Shown piece by piece: positions 9,142-17,049 of a stretch of 36,420 bases of DNA. Position numbers and translations under genes: made by a program. This stretch comes from Armatimonadaceae bacterium (GTDB lineage Bacteria; Armatimonadota; Armatimonadia; Armatimonadales; Armatimonadaceae): assembly GCA_030447685.1 (NCBI GenBank), contig JAUJOK010000052.1:2478-38897 (forward strand). Reading direction: 5' to 3'. The notes under the pieces are model-generated. The model was not told the origin of the DNA. It saw only the letters and a list, made by a program, of their open reading frames with translations, and ran no database searches. Every line of letters starts with the position of its first letter. The first letter of the stretch is position 1.

Positions 9142-9375
9142 ATGGCTTCACGAAAGGCATCGCTTATGTGCGATGAGCGCGACAAACTGAAACAGCATCT
9201 CGACGAACTGGTTGTGGACGGCTATCACTGGCGCATCCTCTACCGGGATCGGAGGAATGGACAGTTTTGGGAGGAAACATACCCGCAAAGCCATCTGCAT
9301 GGTGGCGGGCCGCCGGAACTCTCCCCTATCTCTGCCGAGGAAGTGCGGCAAAGATACGGCCCCTTGCCAGCCTAA
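9142..9375 (+). CDS. Imm27-like small protein in an integron-type cassette
   Basis: 77 residues from ATG 9142, or 69 from ATG 9166. The C-terminal half (QFWEETYPQSHLHGGGPP, then SAEEVRQRYG) resembles the tail of Imm27-type immunity proteins, which protect against contact-dependent or polymorphic toxins. The match is by recalled pattern and covers only about 45 residues. The gene is bounded by an integron core site (GTTAGGC, 9132-9138) just 3 bases before the ATG, and its stop codon lies inside the inverse core site of a downstream attC. That is the exact layout of a mobile gene cassette. No toxin gene is adjacent. Confidence 0.55.
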   Translation: MASRKASLMCDERDKLKQHLDELVVDGYHWRILYRDRRNGQFWEETYPQSHLHGGGPPELSPISAEEVRQRYGPLPA

Positions 9376-9458
9376 CAACTCGTTGCAGCGGACGCGAATG
9401 CAACCGGCGATTCTTTACTACGGCCCTCATCTTCGCGCCGCTGATTCAAGCGTTGGGC
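9370..9458 (+). other. attC recombination site (integron cassette)
   Basis: An 89-bp imperfect palindrome that starts with inverse core site GCCTAAC (9370-9376, RYYYAAC type) and ends with core site GTTGGGC (9452-9458, GTTRRRY type). The arms pair through CAGCGG near 9387 and CCGCTG near 9438, with unpaired bases in one arm as in attC sites. A core site before the gene (9132-9138) closes the cassette, which would be about 320 bp. No integrase gene is present in the window. Confidence 0.75.
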
Positions 9459-9509
9459 CGCTGTTGGAATCCGAAAGGCTGGTGCGCTGACGAACGCAGC
9501 GGGGCCTGC

Positions 9510-9515
9510 TATAAT
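9510..9515 (+). promoter_or_regulatory. Probable -10 element of the aspartyl-protease module
   Basis: A perfect TATAAT 46 bases before GTG 9562, just outside the attC site. No strong -35 is visible. The following leader ends in a strong GGAGGAAAG ribosome site. Confidence 0.45.
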
Positions 9516-9561
9516 AAAGATAAACCGGGTGCAGCGTGTGCTCTTGAGCAGGAGGAAAGCA

Positions 9562-9840
9562 GTGGCCCCAACGCAACCGCGCTACAGCAAAGAGGAGTTC
9601 GCCCGGCGCGGCGACGAGATTTATGAGCGCGACATCCGCCCGCAACTAAAGACAGAGGACGAGGGCAAGTTCGCCGTCATTGATATTGAGACGGGTGCGT
9701 ACGAGATAGACGTGGACGAGCTTACTGCCTCAGATCGCCTGCTTGCCCGCCATCCCGACGCGCAGGTTTGGCTCCGTCAAGTCGGCTCCCGCTATGCACG
9801 CCGTTTCGGGCGAACGTCGCCGGCGACGTCAGCGGCGTGA
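9562..9840 (+). CDS. Small protein of unknown function paired with an aspartyl protease
   Basis: 92 residues. The GTG at 9562 is chosen because GGAGGAAAG (9551-9559) precedes it at ideal distance; an upstream in-frame ATG at 9529 lacks a site. The protein has charged helices (YSKEEFARRGDEIYERDI), then GKFAVIDIETGAYEID and a Trp/Arg-rich end. I recall similar proteins encoded directly before clan AA aspartyl proteases in cyanobacteria and Chloroflexi. Its stop overlaps the next start (GTGA), so translation is coupled. Function is unknown; an antitoxin-like or substrate role is possible but not shown. Confidence 0.65.
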   Translation: MAPTQPRYSKEEFARRGDEIYERDIRPQLKTEDEGKFAVIDIETGAYEIDVDELTASDRLLARHPDAQVWLRQVGSRYARRFGRTSPATSAA

Positions 9841-10214
9841 TAACCGGCACGGTCAACGTCTACCGAGAGGCCATCATCCGTTTGGTGGTGCATGGCCCGC
9901 AAGGGCAGGAGCAGGAGATTGAGACGGTGATTGACACCGGCTTCAACGGCTCGCTCACCCTGCCACCGGCGCTTATCAGCACGCTCGGCTTTCCGTTCCG
10001 CAGACGGGGGCGCGCTCTGTTGGCAGACGGCAGTGAAAGCCTTTTCGACATCTTTGAGGCAATGGTGATTTGGGACGACCAGCCGCGCCGAGTTTCGGTA
10101 GACGCTGCCGACACTGACCCGCTGGTAGGTATGAGCTTGCTGTACGGGTACGAATTGACCGTCCAGGCCGTAGATGGCGGCAGCGTCTTCATCAAGGCAT
10201 TGTCGCCGCCATAG
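9837..10214 (+). CDS. Clan AA retropepsin-like aspartyl protease
   Basis: 125 residues from GTG 9837, which overlaps the upstream stop as GTGA. The motif VIDTGFNGSLTL (from about residue 28) is the catalytic Asp-Thr-Gly flap region of single-domain aspartyl proteases, active as homodimers. DPLVGMSLLYGYEL near the end is the conserved hydrophobic-hydrophobic-Gly region. The start is fixed by similarity to family members, which begin at an ITGTVN-like segment. It forms a two-gene unit with the preceding small protein. The substrate is unknown. Confidence 0.75.
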   Translation: MITGTVNVYREAIIRLVVHGPQGQEQEIETVIDTGFNGSLTLPPALISTLGFPFRRRGRALLADGSESLFDIFEAMVIWDDQPRRVSVDAADTDPLVGMSLLYGYELTVQAVDGGSVFIKALSPP

Positions 10215-10354
10215 CAGTGCACATCCATCCCTGTCGCCAAGGCTTTTCCTGCCACGGCCCGATTAGGCGCTGCACCGGATGCGAATACAGCCGTTGTGCC
10301 GCTTCGCTAAGCTGGCAATACGTTAGACATCTTATTGCCGAAACTTCCACTTCC

Positions 10355-11347
10355 ATGACAAAAGCGGCTTTGTTCGGCGAACCAAACCAGATAAGCCGGG
10401 TGTACGCGCGCGGCAGAAAAGAGCGCGTCGCCGCGCTCACGGACCTGTACCCGCACAGCGTTAGCCGGTCAAGCTTTGCGGAGCACGCGCCGCAGCTTGG
10501 CGATCTGGAGGTCATCTTCTCCACCTGGGGCATGCCCGCGCTGAGTGAATCCGACCTCCTCCGGCTGCCGTCCCTGAAGGCCGTGTTTTATGCGGCGGGA
10601 TCGGTGCAGGGCTTCGCGCGCCCGCTGATAGAACGGGGCATCACCGTGGTCAGCGCGTGGCAGGCCAACGGCGTCCCCGTCGCGGAGTTCACGCTCGCAC
10701 AGATTCTGCTCGCGAACAAAGGCTACTTCCGCAACACCGCCGCCTGCCGTTCCTATGAGGGGCGCACCGGCAGACCCTTTACCGGCCCCGGCAATTTCGG
10801 CGAAACGGTCGCGCTTCTGGGCGCGGGCGCTATCGGCAGAAAAGTCATCGCGCTGCTCCGGCCCTTCTCATTGAACCTTGTCGTGTTCGATCCGTTTCTT
10901 TCGGAGGATGAAGCGCAGTTGCTGGGTGCGCGCAAGGTAACTTTGGAAGAGGCATTTACCGACGGCTTTGTCGTCAGCAACCACCTTGCCAATAACCCGC
11001 AGACGGTGAAGCTGCTGCAAGGTGACCTGTTCGCCCGGATGCGCCCCAACGCCACCTTTATCAACACGGGCCGGGGCGCGACCGTGGACGAGGCCGGAAT
11101 GATCACGGTGCTGCGCGAGCGCCCCGACCTGACGGCGCTTCTGGATGTGACCTACCCGGAGCCGCCCGCGCCCGATTCGCCCCTGTACACGCTTCCCAAT
11201 GTCCACCTGAGTTCGCATATCGCCGGGAGCATCGGCGACGAAGTGCTGCGAATGGCGGATTACTGCATTGAGGAGTTTCAGGCGTGGCAAAAAGGCGAGC
11301 CGCTGCAATACGCGGTTCGCCTGGACATGCTGGAGACAATGGCATGA
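10355..11347 (+). CDS. D-2-hydroxyacid dehydrogenase
   Basis: 330 residues from ATG 10355; the longer open frame upstream has no coding character. The NAD-binding Rossmann motif GAGAIG is at 156-161. The catalytic trio of the family is present: Arg240 in INTGRGA, Glu269 in DVTYPEP and His288 in SSHIAGS. It is a cytoplasmic oxidoreductase of the phosphoglycerate dehydrogenase/glyoxylate reductase superfamily, but lacks the ACT domain of SerA. The substrate is not evident. It ends 30 bases before the toxin gene. Confidence 0.85.
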   Translation: MTKAALFGEPNQISRVYARGRKERVAALTDLYPHSVSRSSFAEHAPQLGDLEVIFSTWGMPALSESDLLRLPSLKAVFYAAGSVQGFARPLIERGITVVSAWQANGVPVAEFTLAQILLANKGYFRNTAACRSYEGRTGRPFTGPGNFGETVALLGAGAIGRKVIALLRPFSLNLVVFDPFLSEDEAQLLGARKVTLEEAFTDGFVVSNHLANNPQTVKLLQGDLFARMRPNATFINTGRGATVDEAGMITVLRERPDLTALLDVTYPEPPAPDSPLYTLPNVHLSSHIAGSIGDEVLRMADYCIEEFQAWQKGEPLQYAVRLDMLETMA

Positions 11348-11369
11348 CCCAGGGTTATATGTGATATAG

Positions 11370-11375
11370 TATAAT
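11370..11375 (+). promoter_or_regulatory. Probable -10 element of the toxin-antitoxin operon
   Basis: A perfect TATAAT only 2 bases before ATG 11378. A normal start point would fall inside the first codons, so either transcription starts at or near the ATG (leaderless message) or the hexamer is chance. Confidence 0.35.
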
Positions 11376-11377
11376 CT

Positions 11378-11794
11378 ATGGCGAGCGAAAGTGTCTCAGC
11401 GAAGCCGTGCATGTTCGTAGGCTCGTCTCAAAAAGATTTACGCGAGATGCCGGAGGACGTGCGCGAAGTCTTCGGCAAAGCGATTTATCAGGCGCAGCTT
11501 GGCGGCAAGGCCAGTAGCGCAAAACCCTTGCGCGGATACAAAGGCGCTGGCGTTCTGGAGATCGTCGAAGACCACGATTCGGATACCTATCGTGCCGTTT
11601 ATACGGTACGGTTTGCCGGTGTGATCTACGTTCTGCATGCCTTCCAGAAGAAAAGCAAACGTGGTATCGCAACTCCCCAACAGGATATGGATCTAATTCA
11701 TAGTCGCCTGAAAGATGCGGAAGCGCATTATGCGGAGTGGCTCTCGCTGGCGGCACAACAGAAGAGCCATCCGCAGTCGAACGAAAAGAAGTGA
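11378..11794 (+). CDS. HigB/RelE-type toxin (phage-derived Gp49-like family)
   Basis: 138 residues. The segment from KDLREMPEDVREVFG through AVYTVRFAGVIYVLHAFQKK to IDLI-like DLIHSRL is the pattern of the Gp49-like/DUF891 branch of the RelE/HigB superfamily, ribosome-dependent mRNA interferases. The conserved basic QKKSKRGI loop, which holds the catalytic Lys/Arg residues, is intact. ATG 11378 is needed because homology begins before the next Met. A HTH gene starts 1 base after its stop, the toxin-first order of HigBA systems. Confidence 0.85.
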   Translation: MASESVSAKPCMFVGSSQKDLREMPEDVREVFGKAIYQAQLGGKASSAKPLRGYKGAGVLEIVEDHDSDTYRAVYTVRFAGVIYVLHAFQKKSKRGIATPQQDMDLIHSRLKDAEAHYAEWLSLAAQQKSHPQSNEKK

Positions 11795-11795
11795 T

Positions 11796-12164
11796 ATGGA
11801 CAACATTACCGTTGGAAGCGGCAATATCTTTGCAGACCTGGGGCTTTCCGACCCGGAAGAGCGGCTTGCGAAGGCAGATGTCGCAATTCGCATCGAAGCG
11901 TTGATTCAGCAGCGTGGCTTGACGCAGGCGGAAGCGGCACGGCAAATGCGGCTGACACAGCCACAGGTATCCCATCTGGTGCGCGGCCAGTTGAAAGGCT
12001 TCACGCTGGACAGGCTGTTCCAATGCCTGAACGCGCTTGACCAGGATGTGGAGATCGTGATCCGCCCGAAGCAGAACGTTACGGCAAATACCTATGTATC
12101 TCCGTCAGCGCGCATTTCCGCTGCATCGGCGGCGGTGCCCGATAAGAGCATCAGCGAAAAGTAA
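11796..12164 (+). CDS. XRE-family antitoxin (HigA type)
   Basis: 122 residues. After an NIFADLGL segment typical of this antitoxin group, a Cro/CI helix-turn-helix spans about 38-75 (GLTQAEAARQMRLTQPQVSH), followed by LFQCLNALDQDVEIVIRP. The gene begins 1 base after the toxin stop, so the two are co-transcribed. The antitoxin should bind both the toxin and its own promoter. The last 30 residues (Ser/Ala/Lys-rich) extend past the usual end of the family. Confidence 0.85.
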   Translation: MDNITVGSGNIFADLGLSDPEERLAKADVAIRIEALIQQRGLTQAEAARQMRLTQPQVSHLVRGQLKGFTLDRLFQCLNALDQDVEIVIRPKQNVTANTYVSPSARISAASAAVPDKSISEK

Positions 12165-12172
12165 AAGCATAG

Positions 12173-13318
12173 ATGCAAACGCAAACCACTCCCGCAAAAC
12201 CGAAACCGACGACAGCACAGCAGCCTGCGCCCAGGTTCAGGCCCCCGCGCCTGCTGTGGCGTACCTTTCTGCGCCGCGTGGACTCCACGCCCGCCGCTTT
12301 GCCCGGCGTGGTCTATGTGGGCGCAGGCTCTTACCTGTACCAGTTGGACGAAGGCGGGCGCACGCTCTGGGCGACGGAAACGGGCAATCAGCAGAGCAGC
12401 CCGATCCTGGATAAAACGCGCGTCTATATCGGCTCCGACCGGGGCATCCTGCACGCTATGGACCGCAAGACGGGGCAGGTGGCCTGGCGGTTCCAGCCGG
12501 GGGGCACGAATACCTTTCTGACGCGGCCTGCCGTGGGCGGCGGGCGCGTGTACGTCGAGGGCACGGACAACCACGTTTATGCCGTGGATGCGGCGAGCGG
12601 GACCCTGCGCTGGAAGTTTTTGCGTACCGACGGATCGCTGGGCTATTCCAGCCCCTTCTACACGCGCGACGGCGTGTATGTCTGCGGCGAATCGACGCTG
12701 TACTGCCTGGACCCGGTGACCGGTAAGCAGCGGTGGCGCGCTCCGGTGGGCGGCAAATCGCTTGCCTCGCCCGTGGAGGCGGGGCGGCGCGTCTTCGTCG
12801 GCGGCGATGCCACCGGTTTGAGCGCTTTCAGCAGCGGCGCAGGGAAACGCTTGTGGAACTTCGCGGGGACGGCGGGCGACTGGTTCGGCTCACCGCTATA
12901 TGCCGCCGGAACGGTTTATGTCGGCACCTATAAGCGCTACGTGCATGCGGTGGACGCGGTGACGGGCAAGGCGCGCTGGAGCGCGCGGCTTCTCGGGTCG
13001 GCGCTTTCGATGCCGGTCGTCGATACGGCGCGCGGCGTCCTGTATGCCACATCGGAAACGTTCCGCAACAATCCGACACTCTGGGCGCTGGACCTGGCTA
13101 CCGGCAAGTTGCTGTGGAGCTACCGCGCGAACAGCATCGCGGAATCGGCCACCCTCTTCGGCGACCGCCTGTATGTCGGCTCGCAGGGCGGCCATTTCTA
13201 CGCATTTAAATTACCCGCTCCTGCAGCCCCCACCCCCTTCCCCTCCCCCGCAGCGGGAGAGGGGAGCCTGCAACGATACCAACCCCGGCTTAGCGCGTTA
13301 CCCGTGGTGCAAATGTAA
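12173..13318 (+). CDS. PQQ-repeat beta-propeller protein (BamB-like fold)
   Basis: 381 residues made of repeated WD-like PQQ blades with alternating VYVG-, YxLDxxTGKxxW- type motifs (for example AVDAASGTLRWKF, CLDPVTGKQRWRA, AVDAVTGKARWSA, ALDLATGKLLWSY). No signal peptide is evident; the N-terminus is Gln/Pro/Lys rich. Such propellers act as scaffolds or, with PQQ, in alcohol dehydrogenases; the catalytic dehydrogenase residues are not evident. The last 34 residues or so are encoded by the left arm of structured repeat 1, so the natural C-terminus ends near residue 347 and the tail is repeat-derived. Confidence 0.75.
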   Translation: MQTQTTPAKPKPTTAQQPAPRFRPPRLLWRTFLRRVDSTPAALPGVVYVGAGSYLYQLDEGGRTLWATETGNQQSSPILDKTRVYIGSDRGILHAMDRKTGQVAWRFQPGGTNTFLTRPAVGGGRVYVEGTDNHVYAVDAASGTLRWKFLRTDGSLGYSSPFYTRDGVYVCGESTLYCLDPVTGKQRWRAPVGGKSLASPVEAGRRVFVGGDATGLSAFSSGAGKRLWNFAGTAGDWFGSPLYAAGTVYVGTYKRYVHAVDAVTGKARWSARLLGSALSMPVVDTARGVLYATSETFRNNPTLWALDLATGKLLWSYRANSIAESATLFGDRLYVGSQGGHFYAFKLPAPAAPTPFPSPAAGEGSLQRYQPRLSALPVVQM

Positions 13319-13434
13319 CGTTACCTACTCCGGCTTCGTGCCTCGCAGGTTCTCCTTGCTCTCGTGCGAAGCCGGAGCTGTCATTGTGTCAGGCACCCCT
13401 CTCCCGCTGCGGGGGAGGGGAAGGGGGTGGGGGC
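13226..13434. repeat. Structured inverted-repeat element, copy 1
   Basis: A 209-bp unit bounded by a 39-bp perfect inverted repeat (13226-13264 and 13396-13434), built from a C-rich outer arm and a CCCC..GCGGGAGAGGGG hairpin. The interior holds a core shared with copy 2 (13266-13291; 25 of 26 bases the same as 15210-15235) and a GAAGCCGG that can pair with CCGGCTT. The DNA or RNA could fold into a cruciform with side hairpins. It overlaps the 3' end of the PQQ protein gene and fills most of the gap before the amidohydrolase. Confidence 0.85.
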
Positions 13435-13521
13435 AAAACGGATGAGGGCTTCTGCCCAAGGCAGGAGTGAGGGCTATCACCCGAAGTTTACACCCGCGCC
13501 GCGCCCGGCTATAATGCCGGT

Positions 13522-15152
13522 ATGACCCTTCCCCATTCCGCCACCGCTGCGGACACGGCCCCTTTTGACCTGATTCTGCGCGGGGGCGCGGTCATAGACG
13601 GCACGGGAACGCCGCCGCGCCCCGGCGACATCGGCGTTCGTGGCGACCGCGTTGTCGCTCTGGGCGATCTGGGCGATGCTCCGGCGAATCGCGTGCTCGA
13701 TATTCCGGGTTGCTTCGTCTGCCCCGGTTTTATCGACATCCATACCCATTCCGACATTTCGGTCCTGTTTACGCCGGGCATGGAGTCCTCGCTTCGGCAG
13801 GGGGTGACGACTGAAGTAGTCGGGAACTGCGGCTTTTCGCTATGCCTGGCGCAGGGCGGCAGCGAAAACCCCGATTTTACCTGGGAACAGGGGCTGCTCC
13901 GGCGCGGCGGCATCACGCTGGATTGGTCGGATCTGCCCGGCTTCGCGCGGCGTATCGAGGAGAACGGCGTCGCCATCAATGTCGCGACGCTGGTCGGGCA
14001 CGGGACGCTGCGAAAGCGGGCGATGGGCCTGGCCGAGCGCAAACCTGATGCGGATGAGATGCGGACGATGCAGGCGGACCTGGCAGCGGCGTTGGAAGCG
14101 GGTGCGGTCGGCCTGTCGTCCGGGCTGGAATACGTGCCGGGAATGTACGCCGATATTGCGGAGATGACGCTGCTGGCGAAGCTGGCCGGGGAAGCGGGCA
14201 AATTTTACGCGACGCAACTGCGCGACGAGGGCGATATTATGGAGGAGGCCGACGCCGAGGCAATCGCCGTCGCTGAGGCGTCCGGGACGCCGCTTCAGTT
14301 GTCCCACCATAAAGCGGAGCGCCCGCGCAACTGGGGCAAGGTGGCGCGGACGCTGGCGCAGGTGGACGCGGCGCAGGCGCGGGGCACTGACATTCTGCTC
14401 GACCAGTACCCCTATACGGCCTACCAGACCAACCTGGCGACCATCGTGCTCCCGGCCTGGGCGATGGGCGGCACGCCGGATGCTCTGGCCGAAAAGCTGC
14501 GCGACCCCGCCGTGCGCGAGCGGGTGCGCGCCGCGATGGAGGGTGTGGATTATCGCTCGGTGGAGATCGCCGCCTACGGCCCGTTCCGCGACTACCAGGG
14601 GCGCACCGTCGCCGAGATCGCCGAAAGCGCCGGGCAGGACCCGCGCGACTGGCTTCTCGACCTGTTTTCCGTTGGGGAATCGTTCGCCTCCGCCGTCCAT
14701 CATGCGCTGTCGGAGGAAGACGTAGAGCGTGTCTGAAGTGACGGGCGCGTCATCATCGGCTCGGACGCCGTCGCCAATTCACCCGCCAGCCCCTTCGCCG
14801 CCGACCGTCCCCACCCACGCTCCTGCGGCACGTTCGCGCGCGTGCTGGCGCGCTACGTCCGCGAGCGCAAGCTTCTCACCTGGGAAGAGGCCATTCGGCG
14901 CATGACCAGTCTGCCCGCCTCCCGCCTCGGCTTCACCGACCGGGGCCGCCTCGCGCCCGGCTGCATCGCAGATATCGTCGTTTTTGACCCAAACGCCGTC
15001 ACCGACCAGGCCACTTTTACTGATCCGCTCCTGCCCCCATCGGCATCGAATATGTTTTGGTATCGGGAACCCTCGCTGTCGCGAACGGCATTCTCACCGG
15101 CGCACGGGCAGGAAGGGTTTGCGTTAGCCCCGGATTGCCCTCACCCCCGTAG
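13522..15152 (+). pseudogene. N-acyl-D-amino-acid deacylase/amidohydrolase (broken)
   Basis: An amidohydrolase-family protein of the D-aminoacylase type: LILRGGAVIDGTG start, metal-binding HTHSD (IDIHTHSD), a conserved GNCGFS segment, LVGHGTLR, GLSSGLEY, SHHKAE, and after the break VIIGSDAVA with the catalytic Asp and a GRLAPGCIADIVVFD C-terminal strand. It would hydrolyse an N-acyl-D-amino acid or related cyclic amide. The frame is broken by an in-frame TGA at 14734-14736 (both sides are in the same frame) and by a lost C in a CCCCC run near 15038. The shifted frame ends at TAG 15150-15152, inside structured repeat 2. Sequencing error or true decay are both possible. Confidence 0.8.
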
Positions 15153-15344
15153 CCACCTTCGGTGTCTGTGCCCCTCTCCCATGGTTTCCGCTTCGCGGTG
15201 GAGAGGGGTGCCTGCGACGATACCAACCCCGGCTTCGCGCGAAAGCAGGAAAACTCGCTTTGGCGCGAAGCCGGGGCCGCTACTGCCATAGGCTCCCCTC
15301 TCCCGCAGCGCGGGAGAGGGGCTGGGGTGAGGGCAATCCGGGGC
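15127..15344. repeat. Structured inverted-repeat element, copy 2
   Basis: A 218-bp unit bounded by a 21-bp perfect inverted repeat (15127-15147 and 15324-15344), with inner CCCCTCTCCC..GGGAGAGGGG hairpins at both ends and the same core as copy 1 (15210-15235). A central GGCTTCGCGC and GCGCGAAGCC pair forms a further stem. The outer arms differ from copy 1, but the layout is the same: arm, hairpin, core stem, hairpin, arm. It lies between the amidohydrolase and larE. Confidence 0.85.
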
Positions 15345-15404
15345 AGAGGGCTGGCAACTGAGGCTAAACCGGGTATACTTTCAACGGACTTAAACGGAAT
15401 TACT

Positions 15405-16278
15405 ATGAGCATGACAACCACCCAGCAGCCCCTTCTTCAGCTTCGCACTGCCCGCGCCGACGAAGGCGAGGCACAGCGAAAATTGGACGCCCTGCGCGCA
15501 TTGCTGCGCGAAATGGGCGGTATCGTTATCGGCTACTCCGGCGGCGTCGATTCGGCGTTTCTGGCGAAGGTCGCCCAGGAAGAGTTGGGTGAGCGCGCGG
15601 TCGCCGTGGTCGCCCTGTCGGAATCGTATGCGGAGCGGGAAAAGAGGCGGCGCTGGAACTGGCCGAGCGCATCGGTATCCGCCTGCATGCCGTCCGCACC
15701 AACGAACTGGAAAACGAGCACTACGCCGCCAACCCCACCAACCGCTGCTATTACTGCAAAGAGGAGTTTTCGTCCACCTGAAGCGTGTCTCCGACGACAC
15801 CGGCATCCCCCATATCGCCTACGGCGCGATTGCGGACGATCTGGGCGACCACCGGCCCGGCGCGACGGCGGCCCAGGAGTACGGCGCACGCGCGCCGCTT
15901 CAGGAAGTCATGCTCTGGAAGACCGAGATTCGCCTTCTCTCCAAAGGTCTGGGGCTGCCGACGTGGGACAAGCCCAGCCTGGCCTGCCTGTCCTCGCGTA
16001 TTCCCTACGGTACGCCCGTTACCGCTGACTTGCTTACGCGCCTCGACCGCTGCGAGGAGTTCCTGCACGATCAGGGTTTCCGGCAGGTGCGTGTCCGCCA
16101 TCACGACACCATCGCCCGCATCGAGATCGACCGCGCCGAGTTCGCCCGCGTGCTGGAGCCGGGCGTATCGGACGCCATCGTCGCCCGCTTCAAGGAGCTG
16201 GGCTATACCTATGTCTCGCTCGATCTGGCGGGGTACAAATCGGGCAGCATGAACGCAGCACACCTCGCGGGGCACTGA
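15405..16278 (+). pseudogene. larE: LarE, ATP-dependent sulfur-transfer enzyme (frameshifted)
   Basis: LarE gives up sulfur to the pyridinium dicarboxylate precursor of the nickel-pincer cofactor of lactate racemase. The PP-loop motif GYSGGVDSAF is near residue 45, then ALSESYAERE, NRCYYCK, YGAIADDLGDHRPG and KPSLACLSSRIPYGT, all typical. Two single-base losses in short runs break the frame: after GCGGGAAAA near 15641 and in the TTTT run near 15768. Correcting both restores an ordinary LarE of about 290 residues. A TATACT (15374-15379) upstream is a possible -10 element. It is followed at 3 bases by larB. The breaks look like homopolymer errors, so the gene may be intact in the cell. Confidence 0.85.
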
Positions 16279-16281
16279 GCA

Positions 16282-17043
16282 GTGGACATCGCACGTCTCG
16301 AAAAGCTGCTGCGCGGTGTCCAGGGCGGCGACACGACCGTTGACGAGGCCCTGAACGCCCTGCGCGATTTCCCCTACGAGGACATGGGCTTCGCGCGTCT
16401 GGACACGCACCGCGCCCTGCGTACCGGCCACCCCGAAGTCGTTTTCTGTCAGGGCAAGACCACCGAGCAGTGCGTCGCTATCGCGCGGCGGCTTACACAG
16501 ACGGCGGAGCGTGTTCTGATGACCCGCGCCTCGCTCGAAGTCGCCGACGCCGTCCGCGCCGCGCTCCCGCAGGCCACCTATCACGACATGGCCCGCTGCA
16601 TCGTCGTCGGCCCGCCTCCCGAACCCTCCGAGACAGGTGACTATGTCGTCGTCGCGTCGGCGGGCACGGCGGATATGCCCGTCTCCGAAGAGGCCGCCAT
16701 CACCCTCGAAACCCTCGGCTCACGCGTCGTCCGCCTGTACGATGTGGGCGTCGCCGGTCTGCACCGCCTCCTTGACCGCCGCGATGTTCTTACAAATGCG
16801 CGGGCCATCGTCGTCTGCGCGGGCATGGAAGGCGCTCTCGCCTCGGTCGTCGGCGGTCTGGTCGCCTGCCCCGTCGTCGCCGTTCCCACCTCGGTCGGCT
16901 ACGGCACATCGTTTGGCGGCCTGTCCGCCCTGCTCACCATGCTCAACTCCTGCGCCACCGGCGTCGCCGTCGTCAACATAGACAACGGCTTCGGCGCAGG
17001 CTACTTCGCCCATCTGGTTAATGCGGGCGCAACCCGTTCCTGA
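16282..17043 (+). CDS. larB: LarB, nicotinate adenine dinucleotide carboxylase/hydrolase
   Basis: 253 residues, intact, GTG start 3 bases after the larE stop. LarB carboxylates nicotinic acid adenine dinucleotide and cleaves the phosphoanhydride bond, the first step of nickel-pincer cofactor synthesis. The N-terminal part has DFPYEDMGFARLDTHRALR and GHPEVVFCQGKT; the C-terminal domain is PurE (AIR carboxylase)-like with VVASAGTADMPVSEEA, VCAGMEGALASVV and PTSVGYGTSFGG. The length is typical. Its intact frame contrasts with the broken genes on both sides. Confidence 0.92.
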   Translation: MDIARLEKLLRGVQGGDTTVDEALNALRDFPYEDMGFARLDTHRALRTGHPEVVFCQGKTTEQCVAIARRLTQTAERVLMTRASLEVADAVRAALPQATYHDMARCIVVGPPPEPSETGDYVVVASAGTADMPVSEEAAITLETLGSRVVRLYDVGVAGLHRLLDRRDVLTNARAIVVCAGMEGALASVVGGLVACPVVAVPTSVGYGTSFGGLSALLTMLNSCATGVAVVNIDNGFGAGYFAHLVNAGATRS

Positions 17044-17049
17044 ACTGCG

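Noticed and set aside
10215..10328. A second attC site ending at GTTAGAC (10322-10328)
   Set aside because: No matching inverse core site and no convincing palindrome were found in the 115 bases upstream.
14734..14736. Amidohydrolase UGA as a fourth selenocysteine
   Set aside because: The residue is not a conserved or catalytic Cys in this family, and the only hairpin begins 2 bases after the UGA, too close for a SECIS.
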